From Emiliania huxleyi CCMP1516 (taxonomy: Eukaryota > Haptophyta > Isochrysidales > Noelaerhabdaceae), in contig NW_005200670.1 of assembly GCF_000372725.1 (NCBI RefSeq), forward strand, positions 171,020-235,019: DNA of 64,000 nucleotides. The letters are read 5' to 3'. Below, piece by piece: positions 11,045-20,562 of this stretch (positions are counted from its first letter, which is position 1; each line of letters opens with the position of its first letter). The position numbers and the translations under genes are program-made. The notes below the pieces were generated by a model that saw only the letters and a list, made by a program, of their open reading frames with translations, was not told the DNA's origin and ran no database searches.

Positions 11045-11872
11045 GAGGCCGTCTGAGACCGTGGAGACGAGGCCGGGCGCAGCCGTGGCCGGCCGCGCGG
11101 CGGCGCCGGACAAGGCGAGCGAGAGCGAAGCGACCAGCTGATAAGGAGGATTCTCTTGTTTCTCTCTCTTCTCTGGGTTGAACGAAATCGGAGGACACGA
11201 CCCACCTCGCCACAGACGGTCCCGCGCCTCGCCGCTATGACGGCCGCACGACCGCAGCTCGTGTGCGTGCGGCCGTCTTTGTCCGGAGTGAATACTCCAA
11301 CGCACTCGTCGGTGACGGTGTCCTCCGATTTCGCCGCGCTCCGGCACCGCTCCGGGACGCACGCCGGCGAAGCACGTCAAGCTGCTGTACGGCCCCGGAA
11401 TCGCCTCCCCTCGCTTAGCTAGAGTGAGAGTTATTGTGCACATGGTTAGTCTCTACAATATACTCACTGACCCCCCCCCTCCCAGAGCTCGTCCCGGTCC
11501 GCCACGGCCATCCTCGGCCTCCGGAGGGCCCCCGGCCGCGGCGCGGTGCGGCGGCGTCACAAATCCGACGGCAGAGCACCGGGACGCGGTCGGGCGATCT
11601 GAGGTCCAGTGAGGCGTATGCATTGCCCATCCAGGGCTATCACCTGGACCTATCAACAGGGGCTGGAGCCGAGCAGGAGGGCCCGGCGCACAACCCCATG
11701 TTCAACTCATCCTCCACACCCCGTACGTGCTACGAGGCGCGCGCCGGCGCTGGCGGCGCGACCGGGCGGGGAGTGGGGAGCCCGGGAGGGTGCAAAGCTG
11801 AGAGCTCCGTGATTGGCGGCGCGAAACGAGTGGGGCCCCTAGCGAGCGAACCGAGAAAAGAATTTTTCCTGT

Positions 11873-12070
11873 GGGAAGTGCGGGGACTGGCAAGACGACT
11901 GGTTGGCCGCGACGGACCTTGGACAGGTTTTCCGGTGGGAGGGGGAGGACTACCTCGTCAACGACATTGCACCGGGACCGAGCGACGTTGTCGGGGAGGC
12001 AGGCGATGAAGGCGTGCGCCTGCTGCGTGAAGAGGCGTGTGGCATCGGCGGGCCCGCTGTCCGAACGCAA
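11873..12070 (+). CDS. Coding-like patch, Cys/Trp/Asp-rich
   Basis: In the frame that reads GKCGDWQDDWLAATDLG and then FRWEGEDYLVNDIAPGPSDV, the composition looks like real protein. The frame opens just after a T-rich stretch (AATTTTTCCTGTGGGAAG) that could be a 3' splice site. It closes at TTTGA near 12081. It may be an exon of the same element or gene as the proline-rich ORF downstream. No family is recognised. Confidence 0.35.
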
Positions 12071-12154
12071 CTCGGCCTTTGATATCCGGTCGGTGCGGGA
12101 CCGAATCGAGAGGGACCGGGTGAGGGGGGAGCGGCGCGGCTACTGCGCAGCCTA

Positions 12155-12245
12155 CGACCTGAGATGCGGAGCGGGGGGAGGGAGAAGCGGGGCCGTCGGC
12201 GAATCTGGGCCCTGGCCCCCCCCCTTCTCGAGGGGAGACGAGAGC
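12155..12245 (+). repeat. Dispersed repeat A, copy 1
   Basis: This matches 52235-52330 in the same orientation. Both read as (R/G)SGAVGESGP(W/C)PPP(F/S)SRGDE, and both run into C-rich or G-rich tracts. It is part of a duplicated element whose other half (repeat B) is inverted between the two sites. Confidence 0.6.
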
Positions 12246-12282
12246 TAGGCCGCCCCCCACGAGTGGGGGAGTCGGCCGACGC

Positions 12283-13326
12283 GTGGAACCGCGGCTGGAA
12301 CGACCGCAGGGGCAGGGGGCCGCCCCCGAGGCCCCGCTCCAGGCGTTGCGGCTGCCGGCACCGCCACCATGCCCGCCCCCACCACCACCGCCTCCGCCCC
12401 CACCGCTGGAGCGGCCGCTGAGTCAAGGGGCCACCCCTGAGGTTCCACACCAGGCGGCGCGGCCGCCAGTACCGCCACCTTTTCCGCCACCCACACTACC
12501 ATCTCCGTCCCCGCCGCTGGAACGGCTGCAGGGTCGAGGGGCCGCCCCAGCGGCTCCACACCAGGCGTCACGGCCGCGAGGGCCGCCACTGTACCCGCCA
12601 CCCCTGCCACCGCCTCCACCCCCGCCGCCGGCGGGGCCGCCGCCGTATGGACCCGCTCGGAATAACCTGGGGGATCCGGAGCCGCACCGCCGGAGGCTGG
12701 AGTACCCGGGAGGAGGAGCTGGGGGAGGAGAGTTGCCGCAATATGATAACGGGCCCGCCGGCGAGCCAGAAGGCCGAGGCCGGAGGGCCCCAGGGGGGGC
12801 TTGGGGTCAGTTGTCGGAGGAGGCGAGAGATGAGCTGACGCGGCCTCTGCGAGTGGAGTCGGGACGTACGAGCTCTCCGGGGGGAGGCCCGTCGCAGTGG
12901 CAGCCGGACCACCGTGATCTTCGACAGGGTGTGCCACGCCTCCCCGAGCCTGAAGAGGAGCCGGCGGAGGGGGGGGGGGGCGAGCCGAGGACGATAGAAA
13001 GGCCGCGGGTGCGGGCGCGACTCGTCGACCAGGGAGAGCGGGCTCGACCTCCCAGGGGTGGAAGTGGGTGCGACCCAATACTGCCGTCCTCGCCCAGGGA
13101 GTCGGGCACGGGATCGCCGTCGGTGATGGCAACAGAATCGGACAGAGAAGACGAGACGGTGGCGGGGCCGCTGCTGAAAAAGGCTAGGAGGGGAGGTCGG
13201 GCCCCGCGCCCGTCGGATGATCATCGGAAGGCGAACAAGAGGAAGAACTCAGAGGAGAGGGGAGCCTCCTCCGGAGTGAGGATGAGGACCCCGCGTGAAG
13301 GGGCCCTGAGCGGTGACGTCGTGTGA
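12283..13326 (+). CDS. Proline-rich ORF with a nuclear-localisation-like end
   Basis: This is a 347-codon open frame. The N-terminal third holds three repeats of about 38 residues, each LER-x-GxGAxP-x-PxQAxR followed by a Pro run. The middle is rich in Gly, Pro and Arg. The C-terminus (SDREDETVAGPLLKKARRGG ... HRKANKRKNSEERG) is acidic then basic, like a bipartite nuclear signal. It sits between repeat A and repeat B, so it may belong to a mobile element. The opposite strand is also open here, so coding direction rests on the charged C-terminus. Confidence 0.35.
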   Translation: MEPRLERPQGQGAAPEAPLQALRLPAPPPCPPPPPPPPPPPLERPLSQGATPEVPHQAARPPVPPPFPPPTLPSPSPPLERLQGRGAAPAAPHQASRPRGPPLYPPPLPPPPPPPPAGPPPYGPARNNLGDPEPHRRRLEYPGGGAGGGELPQYDNGPAGEPEGRGRRAPGGAWGQLSEEARDELTRPLRVESGRTSSPGGGPSQWQPDHRDLRQGVPRLPEPEEEPAEGGGGEPRTIERPRVRARLVDQGERARPPRGGSGCDPILPSSPRESGTGSPSVMATESDREDETVAGPLLKKARRGGRAPRPSDDHRKANKRKNSEERGASSGVRMRTPREGALSGDVV

Positions 13327-13394
13327 GAGTGCGTGTCGTGTTCATGTCTGGTGTTCGTTATAGCTCCTAGTAGAGGGGGCGGTCTGCTGCTAGG

Positions 13395-13560
13395 GGAAAC
13401 CCGGAGCGCGGAGCCAACCCTCGGAGACCCGTGTTTACTTTACGGCCCTTTCCCTGCGAACGCGCACCCCCGGGGCTAGGGCTCTCTAGCCCGTAACCCG
13501 ATGCCAATCATCCGGCCCGCTGGGTGCGCTTCTGAGCTCCCTGGCCCTGGATGTGCGGTT
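13395..13560 (+). repeat. Dispersed repeat B, copy 1
   Basis: About 165 bases (AACCCTCGGAGACCCGTGTT through TGACTGCACTCCAAGTG) recur on the minus strand at 53235-53425. In the second copy an ORF follows directly, so B may be the leader of an element. The relative orientation of A and B differs between the two sites. Confidence 0.6.
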
Positions 13561-13904
13561 GATGACTGCACTCCAAGTGCTCCAAGTGCTGTGTTCGATG
13601 CACGCCCTGGCGAGCGGGGCGGGGAGCCCGGGGACCGGGGTGCGCACTGTGCCTCTGGGTGTGTTCGTGCGTCGCCCATCTCTCCTGGAGATTGGCTGGA
13701 GATGCCGGCTCTATTTTATATGGCATCGGTTCGCGGGTTCGGCGTCGAGACGGCGAGACGCACGTTTGAGGTTTGTCATAACAAGGCGGCCTCCCCGAGG
13801 GTTGGCACGTTGGCTCCGTGTACCGGGTTTCCCCATTAACTGCAGAACGCCCCCTCTACTCGGGTGCTTTGGCTGGGCGGCGCGTCGTCGCTGTGTCCGC
13901 TGGG
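13561..13904. other. Spacer, no gene seen
   Basis: It holds a short duplicated word (CTCCAAGTG, twice near 13570-13590), and no frame with recognisable protein features. Confidence 0.4.
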
Positions 13905-14030
13905 GTCCGCCACAGCATCGCGCCCTCACCGCCGACGGCGCCTTCTTTACCTCGGGCGAGGGCGGCGACGGCTGCCTAGGCCACGGAGAGGACCTGTCGA
14001 ACCAGCTGCTGCCCAAGAAGCTCGCGAGGC
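13905..14030 (+). pseudogene. RCC1-repeat fragment
   Basis: The reading ALTADGAFFTSGEGGDGCLGHG followed by QLLPKKLARR matches the blade core of RCC1/beta-propeller repeats (HSLALTADG ... WG.G..GQLGHG). The expected H-S-I-A codons just before it (CACAGCATCGCG) are present but one base out of frame. A single-base insertion has therefore broken the blade. No other blades are visible nearby. Confidence 0.55.
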
Positions 14031-14440
14031 GTGGGCGCATGCGGCATGGGCCGTATATAGAGGAGAGCGCTGCGGGCGATCGATAGAAAGGGAAGTTGGG
14101 GCGAAGACGATCGAACGCATTGTTCCGACAAACTGTTTTCCTCGACGTGCTAGTGTAAAACTTGATGTGGGGGGGAGGGGGAGAGCGATGAGATGTGTGG
14201 GGAGGGAGGAGGGGCAGGGGGAGAGGGCGAGAGGCGCGGGGTCCGGGCTCCGGGGAGGGCGTGCCTTCCACGCCGACGCCTCGTGTAATCCACTGGGCCG
14301 GGAGCAACCTTAATAGACACCTCAAACACGACGTCAGTACCCCCTCCCCTCCACCAGGACCCCCATATCAAAGAAACGCACCTTGTGTGTCCGTATCCCG
14401 TCGAAAAAGAGAAAGGAAGTGACACCCCAAAGGAAGGAGT
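14031..14440. other. Intergenic, no gene seen
   Basis: A G-rich tract at 14166-14260 and unique sequence. This is the 3' side of the minus-strand Ala-rich gene. Confidence 0.4.
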
Positions 14441-16073
14441 CTACGTCAGCTCGCGCAAGAGAGCGTCTGCTTGCTCGTGCAGGTTCCCGCCAGCCTCGCA
14501 GCCCACGTCCTCATTCGCGGCGTGGATAGCGGCTCGGAGGCTCAGGCTGCCGTCGAGCCCCAACGCCTGGGGTGAGGTGGTGGTGAGGGTGAACCTTCTC
14601 CACCTCTCCACCACATTGAGGCCACCGCTTGATGGGACGGGGGGGGTGGGGGGGGGGGGGGGAGACCTGCTTGATGATGCCCACTTTGGCCGCTAGGGTG
14701 AGGGGCCCGCTGTCCCAACCCGAGCCGCGCCGCGTGTCGTCTGCAGCGCCGTCTGCAGCGCCTGTGCCCGGCGGAGTGGCCGGCCGAGTCCAGAGGGTCG
14801 GCGCCGCCTGCAGACGCTCGCCCTCCCCATCCCCACGGTACCCGAACCCACCCTGCAGCCCCTCGCTCGCCGGACCGTCGCACACACAGCCTGTTCACAA
14901 CGTACTGCTGATGCCGGGCAGGCGTCTCTTGATCGCGGGCAGCCCCTCACTCTCCAGACCTTCGCACACCGACGCATCGCCCGCGCTGTCGCCCACATGC
15001 GTCGACGCCGCCGGAGGAGGCGGCAGCTGAGGCGGCGCCGCTCGCTCTGCCGCCGCTCGCTCTGCCGCCGCTCGCTCTGCCGCCGCTCGCTCTGCCGCCG
15101 CCTCGGCTGCCGCCACCTCGGCTGCCGCCGCCTCCGCTCGTCCCACCGCCTCCACCGCCTCTGCTTGCCCCGCTGCCGACTCCTCCGCCGCCTTCGCTTG
15201 CGCCGCCGCCGCCTCGGCCGCCTCCGCCACCTCCGCCACCGCCGCCGCCTCCGCCTCGGACGCCGCCGCCGCCGCCGCCGCCGCCTCTCTCTCCTCCGCA
15301 GCCTTCCGCGCCGCCTCCGCCGCCGCCGCCGCCGCCGCCGACTCCGCCTCCGCCGCCTCGGCGGCGGCCTCCGCCGCCGCCGCCGCCGCCTCCGCCTCGG
15401 CCGAAGCTGCCTCGGCGGCGTCCAGCGCGTCGACCGCTGCCAAGCGCTCTGCCGCGGCCGCTGCCGCCGCCCTCGCAATCGACGCAATCGACGCCTCAAT
15501 CGCGGCCGCCGCTGGAGAGAGGGGCGTCTGCGGGTGCGCCTGTGAGAGCCTTGCTGCCGCCGCCAGACCGCTGCTCCTCGACCTGTCTGCCGAGGCGGCG
15601 GTGCGTCGCAGGTCGACGCGGCCGCGCTCGCTTTGCGGCGAGAGAATGGCTGCGGCTTTGTGGTCCTCCCAGGAGAGATCCGCGATCGAGCTCCCGACGG
15701 CGAAGGACGCGCCCTCAAAGGGCAGACCCGGAGTGGCCGCGCCAGAGGTTGATGCCGGCGTAACCACGCCAAACTTCCGCGCCTCCCACGCGCTGCCTAA
15801 GCTGGCTGTGGTAGCGGCCTGCCCACCAATCCATCCGGCCTTGGTTCCGCCCTGCGGCACCGCCGACAGTGGACGCCAGCCGGCGGTCCGACTGCACCGG
15901 GTCTGCGCGACCACGGAGGCGGGTGTCACCACTCCAAACTTTCGCGCCTCCCAGCTGTAGCTCGGCGACGCTGCGGCGGGCCTCCCGGAGTAGTTTGGCG
16001 GAGCAGCGGCGCGCTCTGTCCTCGTCGCACGGCGCGGCGTTGCAACCAAGCACACAAGGAGCGCTGCCAGCAT
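14441..16073 (-). CDS. Ala-rich coiled-coil protein with N-terminal signal
   Basis: Three exons join in phase: 16073-14960, 14890-14667 and 14566-14441, giving 487 residues. The N-terminus (MLAALLVCLVATPRRATRTE) looks like a signal or organelle-targeting sequence. Two copies of WEARKFGVVTPAS and one LSWEDHKAAAILSP follow. A long Ala/Glu coiled coil (about residues 180-345) then ends in repeats of AAERA. The last two exons encode AAKVGIIKQ|ALGLDGSLSLRAAIHAANED and end HEQADALLREL, a helical module I believe recurs in haptophyte proteins. The first intron is flanked by a 33-base direct repeat of coding sequence (see findings). The role is unknown, possibly structural or scaffolding. Confidence 0.62.
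14891..14959 (-). other. Intron 1 of the Ala-rich gene, flanked by duplicated coding sequence
   Basis: A 69-base intron by reading frame (GAAG|GTCTGG ... GTGAACAG|GCTGTG). The exon 1 end encodes VCEGLESEGL and the exon 2 start encodes VCDGPASEGL, from about 33 bases repeated at about 80% identity. The acceptor TGTGAACAG is the same as in the 38-40 base introner-like elements elsewhere in the window. Confidence 0.5.
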
Positions 16074-16139
16074 AACACCTCGGAAGATACGCGGCGGTGT
16101 CGGGGGCGGTCCGTCGAGGACAGTCGACAGTCCTCCTCT

Positions 16140-16325
16140 TGGGACTAAAGAATTTTACAACGAAACTCCCTAAAGAATTCAAAAGCCGCTCTCTCTCACA
16201 GCAGACTAAAGAATTTTACAAAAAGCTCCCTCGCACAACACTGGGCACGGGACTGGCTCGCACTGGCACTAACACAGGTACCCCACGGGAGCCGCCTAAG
16301 CGACTCCTGCGAGGGTGGCGAGGCA
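16140..16325. repeat. TAAAGAATTTTAC motifs and dispersed repeat C
   Basis: TAAAGAATTTTACA occurs twice (about 16145 and 16204), upstream of the Ala-rich gene. At 16236-16325 a segment (CACTGGGCACGGGACTGGC ... AGCGACTCCTGCGAGGG) recurs at 35370-35462, next to the WW-domain gene. It is a dispersed repeat of unknown type. Confidence 0.5.
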
Positions 16326-17255
16326 CTTCGCTCCGTGCACCCGCCCACCCCCGCCACAGGCAAGCTCATTCACAACCTGCTCTGCGATTGCCGTGTGAAG
16401 AACGACTGAGATACGCTGCTTCTGCAGCCCCAGCCAATTCTTAGTGGTCCAAGTCACCTCATCGAGGTACTGGGCCCGCGTCAGCTTGTTCTGTAGCACG
16501 TCCGCCGCCTTCCGGAGGATCTCACGGACCCCCTTTCCGAACCCGCCGAACGACTCGAACAGCAGCAGCTGCACTTCAACGCCCTTGTCTTCCCTCGCGT
16601 AGCGATAGTCCCCGCCGTAGGACGGTACGCGGCGGTCGCCGCCCACCACCCTGCCCCCCCTGGCATGCCAGCGCCCGGTCCCTTGCCCTCTCTCGCCCTT
16701 GCTCTTCCTCTCCCCCTCCATGCCGCCCCCCCCGTGTACCCCTCCCCCTCCCCCCCCCCTCCTCCTCTCCCCCCCCTCCTCCCTCCCCCCCCCTCCCCCC
16801 CTCCCCCTCCTCGCAGTCGGGCCCATGCCCCATGACCATGTTCCGGTAGAATGATTCAGTGTTGCCGAAAGCGACAAAAGCGCCCTTCCGACCGTGCTCC
16901 CCGCTGCTGCTGAGGGGACAGACGACCTTGACGTCTCCGCAATAGTGCGTGCCATCCTTGCCAATGAGCAATGTTTCCGCGTCCACGTCGGGTTGTTTGT
17001 TGTAACTCTGACCGAGGTGGCCTTTCGGCTCCATTCGCACAGCGGTGCCCCACGCGGCGCGTAGGGCGAGGATGAGGCGTCGAAGCGTGTACTTGTGTCT
17101 GGTGTTGTGGCCCTGCTGCGGTACGCTGACAGCAGCGTCGCCATACTCGTCGTGGGTCTTCCCATTCCGAGTCTTCTTGCCCGCCGCCGCGGCCTGGCAG
17201 GCCAGGTAAGGTAAGGTAAGGTAAACTTCTCCACACACACGAGGTGGTGGGGCAA
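16296..17255 (-). pseudogene. Non-LTR retroelement C-terminal region, decayed
   Basis: Two frames must be combined. The first reads HNTRHKYTLRRLILALRAAW, then QPDVDAETLLIGKDG and CGDVKVVCPL. The second reads LDEVTWTTKNWLGLQKQRIS and ends AEQVVNELACGGGG. The first part has the RHN..R..L.....G..V..EP...QPDV..D..V..PL pattern common at the C-terminus of algal non-LTR retrotransposon proteins (restriction-enzyme-like fold, inferred). The second tract recurs at 20411-20562 and 34460-34620. No reverse-transcriptase motif is present here, so this is a 3' fragment. A C/T-rich low-complexity tract (16680-16812) separates the two parts. Confidence 0.5.
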
Positions 17256-17339
17256 GGGGGGGCAACCCTCGCGTCTCCACGTCTAACGACAGGAGCCCCA
17301 CGGCATTCAAAGTGCAAGGCCCGTTGCGCGTGGGTGAGC

Positions 17340-17415
<76 letters not shown>

Positions 17416-17590
17416 TCACGTCACTGCATCCTGATCCTCTGCCGGTTCCTCCCACCCGTCGCCTCTTCTTTGTTCGAATGTTTTTCAATCCATCCTTCAC
17501 GAAGCCCTCCCATGTTGCATGTAGCTAGCGTTCTTTGCGAATGTCTCGAGATGGCCAGCAGGCGCTGTCTGCTCGCGGCCTGTGCGGGCC
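17205..17590 (+). repeat. Dispersed repeat R1 with GGTAA tail and GT core, copy 1
   Basis: The block starts with GGTAAGGTAAGGTAAGG, runs through ACTTCTCCACACACACGAGG and a GT microsatellite (17341-17415), and ends near GCGCTGTCTGCTCGCGG. The whole block returns inverted at 31880-32330. Partial copies without the GT core lie at 55955-56050 and 61510-61645. Short tandem tails such as (GGTAA)n are typical of non-LTR retroposon 3' ends. Confidence 0.7.
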
Positions 17591-18012
17591 GCTCGTCCTC
17601 CTCGCCCTTCTTTCGTCCTCCCGTCCCTCCCCTCCACCATGGCCTCCTCGGCACTTCTTTCTCCATCCGCCTCGCCCTGCCTTTTCGTATCGTGCCGTTC
17701 GCCTTCCATCCGGTGACCTCCATGGCCGTCCGCCTCCTTTTGGGTGGCGCTCTCGATACGGTTGCGTCAACCTCGACGTCGCTGTCGTCGAGGGGGAGAC
17801 CCAGGCGGCGCTGCACCGAAAGACGCATCGCCCAAGTCTCCATTCGCATATCACTAAAGAATTTTACCAACCCTCCTCGCACGTCGTCCTCCCATCCCTC
17901 CCTTGGGCTGTATGTTTTCTTTCTTTCTTTAGTTGTAAATTTCTTTCTTTACTAGGCACGGGACTGGCGCTAAAGAATACTAAATCGCGCGTGCCTCTCT
18001 CTCCGCGGCCGC
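17591..18012. other. Spacer with dispersed repeat D
   Basis: At 17880-17950 a segment (CTCCCATCCCTCCCTTGGG ... TTTCTTTCTTT) recurs inverted at 58187-58262. No convincing gene is visible. The minus strand is partly open (17497-17882) but Arg/Gly-rich. Confidence 0.45.
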
Positions 18013-18080
18013 TCTCACGAACGCACACCGCCGCTTCGTCGCCTCGCAACACCGCGTCGTGCGGCGCCTCTGGCTGAGAC
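18013..18080 (-). pseudogene. Truncated duplicate of the ankyrin-RING gene 5' end
   Basis: It encodes QPEAPHDAVLRGDEAAV, identical in protein to residues 6-22 of the ankyrin-RING gene whose 5' end is at about 20150. At the DNA level the match is nearly perfect over about 60 bases. It lies just past the 3' end of the same gene, so a local duplication carried the 5' end downstream. Confidence 0.6.
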
Positions 18081-18163
18081 ACACTGCCTGACATCGGTAA
18101 GGGGTTGGCGTTTTCGTTTTCGCAGACTAACAAGCGGAAGACAAAACGTTGGAGTTAAGCTGA

Positions 18164-20152
18164 TCACACGGGGCGCGGCGCGAGCCACATCATCACTGGC
18201 TCGCGGCAATACGGGCACTCTCGCATCAGCTCCGAGCAGGGACCGCAGACGCACAAGTGGCTGCACGGCACTGCGAGGTGAGACTTTGGCCGCTCGAAGC
18301 ACATGATGCACGACGTCTCGCCTCCCATGGTGGACTCTGGTGCAGCCGGCCGCCCCGTGTCTTGGCCGGCGTCCGCTAGTGAGACGGCGGCAAGCGGCTC
18401 AGTGACTGGCAGCTGCTGCTCCGCCGCCTCTGCCGCCTCTGGCTCGATCAAGCGCTCAATGGCGCCGACCCGCTCCTCGAGGCTACCCTCGGTCGCCGCG
18501 CCGAGGCTCGCCTCCAGCCGATCGACACGCCGCTGCAACTCCCCGCCGCCGCCGGTCGACTCGCTGCTCACCGCCTCCTCGCACCGCGACACCCGACGCG
18601 CCAGCGCCTCCTCCGCATCCACCTCTGACCGGCGCAACGCCTCTGCAAGCTCCGCAGCCTCTCGCAGCGCCGCCTGCTCCGCCGCACCCGCTAGCTCTGC
18701 CGCCTCGCGCTCCGCCCGCCTCGCCGCCTCTTGCTCAGCAGCCAGCCGCGCCGCCTTCGCCTCCTGTTCGCGAACCTCTGCCGCAGCCTTCGCCCTCCGC
18801 TCCTCCTCGAGCTTGAAGGCGGGCGGCGCCTTCTTGGCCTTATTGTTCTTCTCCTTGGCCGCCTTCTTGGCCGCCGCTGCCTCCACCGCCTTTGCGCGCA
18901 GCCTTGCCTTCTCCTCCTCCGCCCTCTTGTTGGCGGCCTCCTTCTCGCGCCGCTCCGCCTCCGCTTTAGCCGCGTTGCGCGCAGCCGCCGCCGCCCGCTG
19001 CTCCGCAAGCTGCGCCTCCTCTACTGCTCGCCTCTCCGCCTCCCTCGCCCGCAATGTCTCCTCTGCTGCCGCGCGCTCAGCGGCCAGCTTCGCCTCCGCC
19101 TCAGCCGCAATCGCTCGCCGCTGCTCCTCCAGAGCCGCCACATTCGCCGCCCGGCGCGCCTCGTCCACCGCCTGCTCTGCTTTGCGCTGTCGTGCCGCCT
19201 GCTCGCGCTCTCGCGCCGCTGCCGCCTCCTCCCGCTCGCGCTGTTCGCGCCGCCCCTTGGCCTCGAGCGCCTTCGCTGCCGCCTTCTCTGCCGCCTCCGC
19301 CTCCCTCAGCGCCGCTGCATGCTCTGTGAGAGCGCGCACGCACCCGGCGTGGTCCCATGTAGGAGCACTGGCGGCGTCGGCAGTCGCAAGCTTGGCCGCC
19401 CCCTTGCCCAACTGCAGCGCCGTCATGCCGGTCGCACCGCGAGCCTTCGTATCTGCGCCAGCTTGCAGCAAGTGGAGCACGACGGGGAGGTGGCCTTGGG
19501 CGGCGGCGATCATCAGCGCGGTGCCGGCGATGCTGTTCTGCTTGTTGATCTCCGCGCCACGCTGCAGCAGCAGCTCGACCACCTGCTCGTGGCCGTTGTT
19601 GGCGGCGCACATCAGCGCGGTGCCGCCGATGTTGTCCTGCAGGTTGACATCCGCGCCGCGCTGCAACAGCAGCTCGACCACCCGCTCGTGGCCTTGGCTG
19701 GCGGCGCGCATCAGCGCGGTGAAGCCGTCGCTCTGCTGCACGTTGATCTCGGCACCGCGCTGCAGCAGCAGCTCGACCACTCGCTCGTGGCCTTTGGTGG
19801 CAGCGTACATCAGCGCGGTGCCGCCATCGCTGCTCTGCCGGTTGATCTCAGCGCCATGCCGAATCAGCAGCTCGACCACCCACTCGTGGCCGTCGATGGC
19901 GGCAAACATCAGCGCGGTGCCGCCGATGCTGCTCTGCAGGTTGATTTGAGCGCGGTGCTGCAGCAGCAAGGCAGCCACCCGCTCGTGGCCCTGGCCGGCG
20001 GCGTCCATCAGCAGGGTAACGCCGGTTGCTTCGCCATACTCGCGCGCGGTGTTTGCTCGCCCGCCTCTCTCGAGCCACGAACGCACCGCCGCTTCGTCGC
20101 CTCGCAACACCGCGTCGTGCGGCGCCTCTGGCTGCGGCGCGCTGAAGGACAT
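18164..20152 (-). CDS. Ankyrin-repeat, coiled-coil, RING-finger protein (probable E3 ubiquitin ligase)
   Basis: A single exon of about 662 residues, starting at the ATG of MSFSAPQPEAPHD. The open frame begins upstream only at a GTG. Six or seven ankyrin repeats (about residues 15-245) have the GGTALMxAAxxGHExVVELLLxRGAxIN consensus and are unusually alike. A long Ala/Glu/Arg coiled coil follows (about 260-560). The C-terminus is a C3HC4 RING: CIMCFERP ... CSHLCVCGPC ... CPYC. Such proteins use the ankyrin face to bind a substrate and the RING to recruit a ubiquitin-conjugating enzyme, and that role is inferred from domains. Near-identical repeats suggest recent repeat expansion. A piece of its 5' end is duplicated at 18013-18080. 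Confidence 0.85.
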   Translation of the reverse strand: MSFSAPQPEAPHDAVLRGDEAAVRSWLERGGRANTAREYGEATGVTLLMDAAGQGHERVAALLLQHRAQINLQSSIGGTALMFAAIDGHEWVVELLIRHGAEINRQSSDGGTALMYAATKGHERVVELLLQRGAEINVQQSDGFTALMRAASQGHERVVELLLQRGADVNLQDNIGGTALMCAANNGHEQVVELLLQRGAEINKQNSIAGTALMIAAAQGHLPVVLHLLQAGADTKARGATGMTALQLGKGAAKLATADAASAPTWDHAGCVRALTEHAAALREAEAAEKAAAKALEAKGRREQREREEAAAAREREQAARQRKAEQAVDEARRAANVAALEEQRRAIAAEAEAKLAAERAAAEETLRAREAERRAVEEAQLAEQRAAAAARNAAKAEAERREKEAANKRAEEEKARLRAKAVEAAAAKKAAKEKNNKAKKAPPAFKLEEERRAKAAAEVREQEAKAARLAAEQEAARRAEREAAELAGAAEQAALREAAELAEALRRSEVDAEEALARRVSRCEEAVSSESTGGGGELQRRVDRLEASLGAATEGSLEERVGAIERLIEPEAAEAAEQQLPVTEPLAAVSLADAGQDTGRPAAPESTMGGETSCIMCFERPKSHLAVPCSHLCVCGPCSELMRECPYCREPVMMWLAPRPV

Positions 20153-20410
20153 CACCCCGACCCCCGCTTCGTCCGTCCGCGGGAAGAGGTTCCTCCTTTC
20201 CGCTCCCCCCCCGCAAGGCGCGAGACACACACGACACACTAACACTACTGTTACTCAACAGTCCACCCTCGGGCATTTTAGCTTAATGATATAAGTGCTT
20301 GGCTTTAGTTTGTAAAATGAACTCGGGGGCACGGGACGCGGCACAAACGGGGCACAAACGCCAGGCTACAAAGACGGGGAGGCACGTAGTTAGTGACGCA
20401 GGGGAGTCTA

Positions 20411-20562
20411 GGCGACGGCGGCGTCCTCCGACGCCGCGGCGAGCCTGAGCTCGGTCGCAATCTCTTCCGCCGCCGCGAGCTGCAGCGCGACTGACATGCG
20501 CTGGGCCTGCAGCGACAGCCACGACCGCGTCGACCAGGTCGCCTCGTCCTCGTGCTGAAGTG
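20411..20562 (-). mobile_element. Retroelement C-terminal fragment 2
   Basis: This frame, not listed as a long ORF because it is short, reads EDEATWSTRSWLSLQAQRMS, then LQLAAAEEIATELRLAAASE and a stop. It is clearly related to the tail of the retroelement at 16296-17255 and to 34460-34620. The word AAGTGCTTGGCTTTAG flanks it on both sides (about 20292 and 20558), perhaps as a target duplication. Confidence 0.5.

Noticed and set aside
18303-19949. 548-codon plus-strand frame opposite the ankyrin-RING gene
   Set aside because: Ala/Ser-rich mirror of the coiled coil and ankyrin codons. The minus strand carries the ankyrin and RING signatures.
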